Positions 23,559 to 32,250 of a stretch of DNA of 64,000 bases are shown here, in pieces. The notes under the pieces are model-generated. The model did not search any database and was not told where the DNA came from. It saw only the letters and a program-made list of their open reading frames with translations. The stretch comes from Peromyscus leucopus (lineage: Eukaryota; Chordata; Mammalia; Rodentia; Cricetidae): assembly GCF_004664715.2 (NCBI RefSeq), contig NC_051068.1, positions 49,946,953 to 50,010,952 of the forward strand, read 5' to 3'. The position numbers and the translations under genes are program-made. Each line of letters opens with the position of its first letter. The first letter of the stretch is position 1.

Positions 23559-24362
23559 CTTGCATCCCCTTCAGTGGACATCTGGAGCCCCCACGGGTGT
23601 AGTACAGGTCATAGTTGTAATAGCCAATGGGAAAGATAGCCCTGTGTGGTCCTCCATGGTTGGGTCATTCCATCTGCATCTGGTAGGGCTATGTTCTCTC
23701 CATAATTGTCCTTCTACTCCCATTGCCTCAAAGAATGGGGGGGGGGCACCAATGTAAGCCCATCCAGCAGGAGGCAGTGAGATCTGGATGGGGAAAGTTT
23801 AAGGGCAAAAATGCCATTTGTACCACAGACAGGAAAAGTCCCTCTTTCTCGTGTAGTCCAAGAAGCCCAAGAGGGGCCCTTGTTGCACGGAAGAAGGAAA
23901 GAGGGACAGTTGATTCTGTATGTGGCTCCAACAAGGGAGAAGTGACCAAGGGTAGGACTGGTTGCATGGGCTCTATTTCCAGGGGCTCCTGAATGGGCCA
24001 GATGGTTTTCCTTATGGAGAAGAGTAGCCCCTGGTCATGTCCCTGCTGGTATAATCAAAGGCCCCACATTCCCCCATGTCCCAATCAATGCTCTCTTTCC
24101 TATCTCTGTAATAGTCATCTGAATGGGATTACATCTATACTTGGAGCAGTAGCCATACAGGGGGTTGGATGCCAGATGAGTCTGGGGGACTCGTCTTTCC
24201 TTGATATTACCCCTTTGTTTTATCCAGTAGCCTGTCCCAGTTTGTTCACATCCCCACTGAGCACAGTAATAGTCATTTGCACCTCCACATTGAGCAACCT
24301 CCTTTGCAGTCCTATGACTTCCAGGATATATGTAGAAAGGCGTGTCCCATAGAATGGCCCAC
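23559..24362 (-). pseudogene. Decayed env surface subunit (gamma-like)
   Basis: Reading leftward from 24352 the minus strand gives 'FYIYPGSHRT', 'CGGANDYYCAQWGCE' and a following 'TGTGYW', the cysteine pattern typical of gammaretroviral SU. Further on (about 23765) 'DLTASCW' marks the CWLC-type SU-TM disulphide motif, here altered to C-W-M-G. Stops and frameshifts interrupt the frame. The upstream part of SU lies at 35543-35912, separated by the mys-like provirus. Confidence 0.82.
24357..24362. other. Target-site duplication of the mys-like provirus, left
   Basis: 'gcccac' precedes the 5' LTR, and 'gccctc' follows the 3' LTR at 35537-35542. Five of six bases match, as expected for an older insertion. 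Confidence 0.75.
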
Positions 24363-24805
24363 TATGGTGATATTTTATTTGTATTAAAATGTGATTTTAT
24401 TTGTATGTTAATAAATAAAGTTGCCTGGGGGTCAGAGCTAATAGCAAGCGGTGGTGGTGCATGCCTTTAATCCCAGCTATTGGGAGGCAGAGCTAGGTGG
24501 ATCTCTGTGTTTTCAAGGATACAGCCAGCTTGGAGACATACTTCTTTAATCTCAATATCAACCATAGAAGAACTGGAGGTCTGTACAGACAGGCAGTGAT
24601 GAGGCGGTCATGTGGTTTGGTTTACAACCAATGAAAAGGTAGAATAGAAAGTCTATAAAAAAGACAGACAGGAAGTAGCTCTCTTGCTGAAGAGGACAGC
24701 AGCAGCAGTGAAGGGTAAGATTTTTAGCTCTTAGCTCTGATCTCTTGGGCTTTCGTCTCTGCATTGGCTCTGTGTTTCTTATTTAATAAGATGGTTACAT
24801 CTACA
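24363..24805 (+). repeat. 5' LTR of the mys-like provirus
   Basis: 443 bp, from 'tatggtgatattttatttg' to 'ggttacatctaca'. Signals seen are 'aataaataaag' at about 24409, a TATA-like 'tctataaaaaag' at about 24652 and a B1-like block 'cggtggtggtgcatgcc' to 'gaggcagag'. Both LTRs start TATGG where TGTGG would be canonical; the shared change suggests it predates integration. Confidence 0.88.
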
Positions 24806-24807
24806 TT

Positions 24808-24825
24808 TGATGCCGACGTGGCCAG
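24808..24825 (+). other. Putative primer-binding site
   Basis: 'tgatgccgacgtggcc' begins two bases after the 5' LTR. The first nine bases resemble a tRNA-Phe-type site with one change, but the rest does not, so the primer tRNA is uncertain. Confidence 0.4.
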
Positions 24826-25141
24826 AATTCATCAAAAACTGCTTGGCTTGACTTGGCATTGGGTCGGTTTCCTGCCGGCTCCCTAGCTCGGCCAACTCCC
24901 TATCTCAGGCCCATCATGTGGTTACCCCCAGCTGGAGCTACTTGCTTAAAGCCAGTGCTATGAACAACTCAGGCCTGCCCTGCTGGAGGTACTGCAAATT
25001 GCAGTAGCTACAGGCAACTGTGAATAGAGCTGCCTTTGGCTGAAATGCCAACTCATGTGGTCAGAGCTTAAGGAAGCCTGAGCCCAGGCTCAACTTGGCT
25101 CAAGTGGGAACACGTGGCTGGATTTAAGCTTTTAGCCAGAA
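24826..25141 (+). other. Untranslated leader of the mys-like provirus
   Basis: Between the primer site and the B1 dimer there is no open frame. It presumably held the packaging region. It is G/C-richer than the rest of the provirus. Confidence 0.55.
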
Positions 25142-25156
25142 CTTGTGGCTATGCTT

Positions 25157-25160
<4 letters not shown>

Positions 25161-25190
<30 letters not shown>

Positions 25191-25336
25191 GTTTTCCGAG
25201 ACAGGGTTTCTCTGTGTAGCTTTGCGCCTTTCCTGGAGCTCACTTGGTAGCCCAGGCTGGCCTTGAACTCACAGAGATCCGCCTGGCTCTGCCTCCCAAG
25301 TGCTGGGATTAAAGGCGTGCGCCACCACCGCCCGGC

Positions 25337-25371
<35 letters not shown>

Positions 25372-25516
25372 GTTTTTCGAGACAGGGTTTCTCTGCGTAG
25401 CTTTGCGCCTTTCCTGGAGCTCACTTGGTAGCCCAGGCTGGCCTCGAACTCACAGAGATCCGCCTGGCTCTGCCTCCCGAGTGCTGGGATTAAAGGCGTG
25501 CGCCACCACCGCCCAG
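25161..25516 (-). mobile_element. Antisense B1 dimer in the ERV leader
   Basis: Two antisense B1 copies (25190-25336 and 25371-25516) lie head to tail, each with a T run (25161-25189 and 25340-25370) on its 3' side. The 19-mer 'cttgtggctatgctttctt' flanks the pair at 25142-25160 and 25517-25535, with no further copy between them. Either the pair was retroposed as one unit or the left copy landed in the A-tail of the right one. The two copies are very similar and little mutated. Confidence 0.92.
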
Positions 25517-25825
25517 CTTGTGGCTATGCTTTCTTGTTCTCTCTCTCTCTCTCTGGATTCATACCTCGGACACTACATAGTTGTTTTGAAATTCCCTCAG
25601 ATTTCTACTGTTCTATGCAGATTTGGTAAGTCAATTAAGATATCAGATATTTTAAAGGAAACTATTTAAAAGAGACTTTTTTCCACATTAAAACAAATTG
25701 GGTTTTATGTGTACATTGGAAGAAAACTGGGCTTTGTTTGAAATTTTAGGCATTCTGACAATAGAACAACTATATGAGAAGATTAATGTTGATCGAATTA
25801 TGCACTTTATTACTTTTTTATTTTT

Positions 25826-26739
25826 ATGTTACTATTTAAAAAGATAGTCAATTTAAGTGCCAGGATAAAAGTTTTAGAAAAACCTGTTAAACCTATTAAA
25901 ATTAATTATAAAGAAATTCAAATTCAGACAGAAGAAATTAACAGTGAAGTTGTTTCAAGACTGGATCATAAGGTTACAGAAAGAAAGCCTGTTTTCACAC
26001 AGTCACCCTTAATTTATCCTGTAACCATACAGCAGTTGCCTGATCAAGTGAATACACAAAATATTTGGATTTCAACTGAAATGTTATATTTACATAGGTT
26101 TAAGGAAGCAATAGTATCTTATGGCATGCATTCCCCATATGTAAAGCAAATGTTAAACACCTGCTCAACTTATAATAGTATTATACCACAGGACTGGCGG
26201 GAGCTGGCACATGCTGCTCTGGAACCAAGACAACAGCTCCAGTCGCATATGTGGTTCAAAGAGGAAGCTAAAAATATAGAAAAACAATGGAGGGAAAAGG
26301 AATACAAGTCTTCCAGGATCAGCTTGTTGGAGAAGGCCAATATGCTTCAGTAAAAACACAATGTTTATATGATATCTAAACCTTAATTCTATGTCAAATG
26401 GCAGCCCTGAATGCATTGGACAGAGTTGAGGAACCAGGAAAGAAAACTGAGTCATTTACAAAGGTTATACAGGGCCAAAAAGAATCTTTCACAGATTTCT
26501 TGCAAAGACTGGCTTCAGCAGTACAGAGAATGGTCCCGAATTCAGAAGCTAGTCAGATAATAATTGAATTTTTGGCTTTTGGGAACGCGAATGCAGCATG
26601 CAAGAGAATAATCAGTCCATTAAAGGCAAGACCTGCACCCTTGGAAGATTGGATTAGAGACACAGTTAATGTTGAGGCTCATGACCAAGATGATACGTGG
26701 GTAGGAGAAGCAATTTCAAGAGGTTTGAGAAATGTTAGA
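25826..26739 (+). pseudogene. gag remnant, capsid region
   Basis: The 175-codon frame 25826-26353 includes 'YGMHSPYVKQML' and 'IIPQDWRELAHAAL', typical of the N-terminal capsid domain of class II (IAP/beta-like) ERVs. The capsid continues in another frame from 26398 ('ESFTDFLQRL', 'VPNSEASQII', 'LEDWIRD'), which covers the major homology region. A frameshift near 26354-26397 separates the two. No intact matrix domain or gag start was found; the first methionine is only the start of the open frame. Confidence 0.82.
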
Positions 26740-26967
26740 TGTTTTGGATGAGGAAAGCAAGGACATTTGAAAAGGGACTGTAAACAAGTCATTCCTACAA
26801 ACAACGTTTCTTCAAGGAACAATGGCAACAGAATGCCCCTTCTTTCTGGAGTATGCAGAAGGTGTGGTAAGGGAAAACACTGGACCAATGAATGTAGATC
26901 AACAAGGGACAGACAAGGTAATCCTTTGCCTTGGTCTTCGGGAAACTCCCAGAGGGACCTCATGTAG
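26740..26967 (+). pseudogene. gag nucleocapsid: two zinc knuckles, first broken
   Basis: The first knuckle starts with Cys at 26740 and continues G-K-Q-G-H to a final Cys at 26779, but the codon for the second Cys is TGA (26749-26751). The second knuckle, C-R-R-C-GKGK-H-WTNE-C at 26854-26895, is intact in spacing. The stop would end translation exactly inside the RNA-binding motif. Confidence 0.85.
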
Positions 26968-27134
26968 CCCCCCCCCCCATAGCAAATCCAGTTGAAACCT
27001 TTCCTGTAGACGTAGCAGAAACCCCTACTCAGAGCAATTAAATAACCAAATACCAGTTGGAATAAATTATGTTGCTTGGGATGATGAAACAGAGAGAATA
27101 GAAAATTCAGGAGAAAACAAAGAAATTTTTTTGG

Positions 27135-27430
27135 CAAACTTCTATTAATGAACAAAGACCAAAATTAACAATAAGAATAAATGGTGTTTTATTGTTTGGT
27201 CTGGTAGACACAGGTGCGGATGTTACCATAATTGCACCAGAATTTTGACATCCAACTTGGCCTCTTCAGGAGGTAATTGTTCAACAGTTAGGAAGTGGAA
27301 CATTATCTCAAGTGAAACAGAGTGCAAGATGGCTCGAATGTATAGGTCCAGCAGGACAGAGAGGAAAATTAAAACCATATGTGGCTAACATTGCTATGAA
27401 TCTATGGGGTTGAGACCTGTTGTAACAATG
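27135..27430 (+). pseudogene. Retroviral aspartic protease remnant
   Basis: 'LLFGLVDTGADVTII' (active-site D-T-G at about 27208-27216) identifies the protease. The C-terminal 'MNLWG' region is near 27400. In-frame stops occur at 27246-27248 and after the 'LWG' motif. The region lies between nucleocapsid and the L1 insertion, as expected for gag-pro-pol order. Confidence 0.82.
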
Positions 27431-27618
27431 GAGTACTCAGATTAACATCCCCCCAAACTCAGAAACAAATCATAAACTAGCACATGTTTCTGAGAGAAAT
27501 ATTAGAAGATATTATTCTAGTGAGTGGTCACCAGCAATTAGTATTATACAAGAACAGAGCACAAAAACTGATGATCTTCCAAAGATACCAACAGCTCTAA
27601 CTTTAAAATGGTTAACTG
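27431..27618 (+). pseudogene. pro-pol junction, start of pol
   Basis: A degraded stretch ending 'ALTLKWLT'. The same Lys-Trp context resumes after the L1 at 29759, which places the insertion near the N-terminus of RT. Confidence 0.6.
27605..27618. other. L1 target-site duplication, left copy
   Basis: 'aaaatggttaactg' here and 'aaaatggttcactg' at 29759-29772 (13 of 14 identical) bracket the inverted L1. Confidence 0.88.
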
Positions 27619-29758
27619 TTCCACATCTAGCATCTTCCTATGAGTGAGTACATACCATATTTGTCTTTCTGAGTCTGGGTCACCTCACTCAGGATGATTT
27701 TTTCTAGATCGATCCATTTGCCTGCAAACCTCATGATGTCATTGTTTTTCTCTGCTGAGTAGTATTCCATTGTGTATATGTGCCACAATTTATTTATCCA
27801 TTCTTCAGTTGAAGGGCATCTAGGTTGTTTCCAGGTTTTGGCTATTACAAACAATGCTGATATGAACATAGCTGAGCAAGTGCTCTTGTGGTATGATTGA
27901 GCATTTCTTGGGTATATGCCCAGGAGTGGTATAGCTGGATCTTGGGGGAGATTGATTCCCAATTTTCTAAGAAAGCGCCATATTGATTTCCAAAGTGGTT
28001 GTACAAGCTTGCATTCCCACCAGCAGTGGAGGAGAGTTCCCCTAGTTCCACAACCTCTCCAGCATAAAGTGTCTTCAATGTTTTTGATCTTAGCCACTCT
28101 GACAGGCGTAAGGTGGTATCTCAGAGTTGTTTTGATTTGCATTTCCCTGATGATTAGGGATGTTGAGCAATTCCTTAAATGTCTTTCAGCCATTTGGGTT
28201 TCCTCTGTTGAGAATTCTCTGTTTAGTTCTAAAGCCCATTTCTCAATTGGACTGTTGGTTGTTTTGATGTCTAATTTCTTGAGTTCCTTATATATTCTGG
28301 ATATCAGTCCTCTGTCACCTGTGGGGTTGGTGAAGATCTTTTCCCATTCTGTAGGCTGTCGCTTTGCCTTGTTGACTGTATCCTTTGCTCTACAAAAGCT
28401 TCTCTGTTTCAAGAGGTCCCATTGATTGATTGTTTGTCTCAGTGTCTGCGCTACTGGTGTTATATTTAGGAAGTGATCTCCCATGCCAATGTGTTCAAGA
28501 CTATTTCCTACTTTCTCTTCTAGCAGGTTCAGAGTAGTTGAATTTATGTTGAGGTCTTTGATCCACTTGGACTTAAGTTTTGTGCACGGTGACAGATATG
28601 GATCTATTTGCAGCCTTCTACACGCTGATATCCAGTTATGCCAGCACCATTTGTTGAAGATGCTTTCTTTTTTCCATTGTACACTTTTGGCTTCTTTGTC
28701 AAAAATTATATGTCCATAGGTGTGTGGGTTAATGTCAGGGTCTTCAATTCGATTCCATTGGTCCACATGTCGGTTTTTATGCCAATACCAAGCTGTTTTT
28801 ATTACTGTAGCTCTATAGTAGAGCTTGAAGTCAGGGATTGTGATGCCTCCAGAAGTTGTTTTATTGTACAGGTTTCTACCCCCCAAAAAACACGGAGAAA
28901 TGGATGATATCTACATGAACAGCCTGGTCATGAGTGGGAACAATGAAGGGCGACGGTCGAGGGAAAGAGAGTGGGAGATCCTAGCTGGATCAAGAAAAGA
29001 GAGGGAGAACAAGAAATAGGAGACCATGTTAAATGAAGACCACATGAGAAGGGGAGGAAGCAGAGAGCTAGGGAGGCCCACGGAGATCCACAAAGATACC
29101 CCCACAAAAGACTGCTGGCAATGGTCGAGAGACGGCAGGAACTGACCTACTCTGGTGATGGGATGGCCAGACACCCTGTTAGTTGTGCCATAAACCCCAT
29201 CCAAGGAAGGTCTGAGGAATCTGGATGCAGACATCCACGGCTGGGCCCCTGGTGGAGCACTGGGATTCTAATTAGTGAGAAAGAAGAGGGTTTATATGAG
29301 CGAGAATTGTTGAAGCCAAGGTTGGACAAAGCACAGGGACAAATAACCAAATGAATGGAAGCACAGGATCTATGAACCAAAGGCTGAGGGGCCCCCAACT
29401 GGATCAGGCCCCCTGAATGGGTGAGACAGTCATTTGGCTTGATCTGTTTGGGAGGCAGCTGTGCATTGGTGCCGGGTCCTGGGCTCTTGCATGAGTTGGC
29501 TGTTTGAATCCTGGGACTTATGCAGGGACCTTTGGCTCGGTCTGGGAGCGGGGGAATGGAGTGCCTGGACTGAGTCTACCAGGTCGATCCCAGTCCTCGG
29601 GGGAGACCTTGATCTGGAGGAGGTGGGAATGAGGGGTGGGGTGGGGGTAGGGGTAGGGGGGTGAGAGTGGGAGAACAGAGGAATCTGTGGCTATTATGTT
29701 GAACTAAATGATGTTGTAAAATAAATTTACTAAAAAATAAAAAAAATAAAATAAGATA
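27619..29758 (+). mobile_element. 5'-inverted (twin-primed) L1 inside ERV pol
   Basis: The right part (about 28880-29758) is L1 3'UTR in the plus sense, ending in an A-rich tail with AATAAA. The left part (27619 to about 28880) is the C-terminal ORF2 region in the opposite direction. In an uninverted copy (minus strand, 62050-62160) ORF2 runs into the 3'UTR through about 53 bases that are missing at this inversion junction. With the 14-bp target duplication, this is the classic product of twin priming. Confidence 0.9.
27627..28886 (-). pseudogene. L1 ORF2 C-terminal fragment, open, 419 codons
   Basis: The frame starts shortly before '[16 protein letters not shown]' and runs without a stop through 'CWWECKLVQPLWKSIW' and 'WINKLWHIYTMEYYSAEKN' to the normal ORF2 end 'YSLIGRC'. 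It covers the post-RT and cysteine-rich C-terminal part only; endonuclease and RT are absent. As a truncated, inverted piece with no promoter it should not be functional, though its openness shows it is fairly young. Confidence 0.9.
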
Positions 29759-30450
29759 AAAATGGTTCACTGACAGCCTGTATGGGTTCAGCAATGGCCT
29801 TTAACAACAGAGAAACTCCAGGTTTTAGAAGAGCTGGTAGAAGAAGAGTTAAATGCTCAGCATATTGAAGAATCAACCAGCCCTTGGAATTCCCCTATAT
29901 TTTTTATTAAAACGAAATCTGGTAAATGGAGATGGTAATAGATCTTAGAGCAATTAACAAAGTAATTCAGCCAATGGGCTCTCTACAATCTGGAATTCCT
30001 TTGCCTACTCTGTTACCAAAAGGATGGCCTCTCATGGTTATTGATTTAAAAAACTGTTTCTTTTCAATTCCCTTATAAGAAAAAGACAGAGAAAGATTTG
30101 CTTTCAAGGTGCCTACTTACAATAATTCTCAACAGGTTAAAAGATTACAATGGAGAGTCCTCCCATAGGGAATGTTGAATAGCCAACCCTGTGCCAATAT
30201 TTTGTACAACAGCCATTGGAAGTGATATGTAAAAAATTTCCTAAATCTATAATTTATCATTATATGGATGATATTTTACTAGCTGACTCAAATGCAGATA
30301 CTTTAGAAAGAATGTTTGCAGAAATAAAGAAAAATTTGCTGTGCTGGGGATTACAAATTGCTCCTGAAATGATACAAAGAGGAGATTTTATTAATTATTT
30401 AGGATGTAAAATAGAACTATAAAAAATTAGACCCCAAAAGGTGCAAATTG
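29759..30450 (+). pseudogene. Reverse transcriptase remnant (mys-like pol)
   Basis: Pieces in shifting frames show '[19 protein letters not shown]', '[18 protein letters not shown]', '[10 protein letters not shown]' and then 'YHYMDDILLA' with the catalytic YMDD at 30261-30272. The palm motifs are recognisable in order, but several stops and frameshifts break them. The first part adjoins the L1 target duplication. Confidence 0.85.
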
Positions 30451-31165
30451 GGAGAGACTGACTAGACTCTTAATGACTTTCAAAGATTATATGGAGACAT
30501 TTTTCATCTACAAAATATTGTTAGGGTAAAAAATGATGAACTGAATAATTTGTTCAAAACCTTAGAAGGTGACAAGGACTTAAGTAGTCCAAGGGAATTA
30601 TCATCTGAAGCTGGGAAATAATTGGCCTTGGTAGAAAAGAAAGTACATGAAGGATACATGGATCATATTGATCGAAAGCTGGACTGCATTTTGGTTATTT
30701 TACCTTCTAGGCATTCTCCTACAGGAATATTAATGCAGAGGGAAGATGTTATATTGGAATGAATAGTTTTACTAAATAAACCGAATAAAAAATTAAAAAC
30801 TTATGTGGAAAAAATCTCTGACTTGATTTGGAAAGGAAAATTGAGACTTCATCAATTAGCAGGAATATACCCAGCAGAAATTGTCATACCTTTAACTAAA
30901 GAGGACATTGAAAACTTATGGACAGAAAGTGAACCCTGGCAAAGACCTTGCAGTATTTTTTTGGGAGAAATTAACAGCCAATATCCCAAAAGTGAAGGAA
31001 ATGATCTTATAAAGAGAGCTGATTGGATTTTGCCTCGAATTGTATGGGAAAAACCTATATCTGGAATTTGTACAATTTATATAAATGAAATAAATAAGGA
31101 AAGGTAGGTTACAAATCAGAAATTTTAAGCAAAGTGGTTCAAAGTCCTTATCATTCAGTTCAAAA
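30451..31165 (+). pseudogene. RT connection region of mys-like pol
   Basis: The frames here include 'QLAGIYPAEIVIPLTKEDIE' (within the 100-codon frame 30805-31107), typical of the RT connection of class II ERVs. Several stops interrupt the start of the region. Confidence 0.7.
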
Positions 31166-32029
31166 TTGAAATTGTATGTTATTCTGTTGGTATTAATAAA
31201 TTTTTCAGAACCTCTCAACATAGTTACTGCCTCTCAGTATGCTGAAAGAGTGGTATTACATATTGAGACTACAGAATTTATCCCTGATGCATCAGAATTA
31301 ACTTCACTATTTATTCACTTACAAGATACAATCAGGAAAAGGAGTCATCCTTTATATATAACACACATCCGATCCCATATTGGTCTTCCAGGTCCTCTAG
31401 CACAAGGTAATGGTGAGATTGATAAATTATTGATAGGAAATGTGCTGGAGGCCTCAGAATTTCATAAAAAAAATCTTGTCAATAGTAAAGGTTTAAAAAA
31501 AGATTTTTCCATAACCTGGCAACAAGCCAAAGAAATAGTAAAGAAATGTCCTACTTGTTCCTTCTACAATCAAACACTATTACCAGCAGGATGTAACCCA
31601 AAGGGTTCTCAGAGGGATGAAATCTGGCAGGTAGACGTGTTTCACATTGCAGAATTGGGGAAATTGAAATATGTACACCATAGCATTGATACTTATTTAG
31701 GATTTCAATGGTCAACTGCTTTGAGTTCTGAAAAAGCTGATTCTGTAATCACTCATTTGCTAGAAGTTATGGCCATCATTTATATACCTGCACAAATCAA
31801 AATTGACAATGCTCCATCATATGTCTCTGTTAAAATGAAACAGTGTTTTGCTTATTACAATATAAAGCATATTACAGGTACACCACATAATCCTACTGGT
31901 CAAGAATTTATAGAAAGATCAAACAGAACTCTAAAGGATATGCTAAATAAACAGAAAGGGGTAACAAAAATTCCCAGAAATAGACTGCATAATGCTCTAT
32001 TAACTTTGAATTTTCTCAATGCTAAATGA
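31166..32029 (+). pseudogene. RNase H C-terminus and integrase, 287 codons
   Basis: Residues 64-81 ('YITHIRSHIGLPGPLAQG') are the RNase H C-terminal motif. Integrase follows: a zinc-binding domain with H100, C128 and C131, and a catalytic core with D157, D214 and E250 in D,D(35)E spacing. The second zinc-binding His is replaced by Leu at residue 104. The frame ends at 'NFLNAK' by a frameshift; the C-terminal domain continues in another frame to about 32250 ('SEWKPGYVLSWGQGFAFVST', 'RFEQERPL'). The first Met is not a natural start, because the protein would be made within Gag-Pro-Pol. Confidence 0.88.
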
Positions 32030-32250
32030 GAAAGGAACAATAGCTACAAAGAGACATTGGATAATAGAAAAAACTTCAGAATTAAATCAGACTATATACT
32101 TTAAGGATGTGCTGATCTCAGAATGGAAACCAGGATATGTGTTAAGTTGGGGACAAGGTTTTGCTTTTGTTTCTACATAAAACGATAAGCTGTGGATACC
32201 ATCAAAATTGATAAAGGTTCGATTTGAACAAGAGAGACCCCTTAATTAGA
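32030..32250 (+). pseudogene. Integrase C-terminal domain, frameshifted
   Basis: It continues integrase after a frameshift at about 32025. 'GYVLSWGQGFAFVST' and 'KLWIPSKLIKVRFEQERPL' match the integrase remnant in the compact provirus at 22456-22716. Confidence 0.78.

Noticed and set aside
27916..28425. 169-codon plus-strand frame (and its twin at 62450-62959)
   Set aside because: It is the antisense of L1 ORF2 and appears in both L1 copies for that reason alone.
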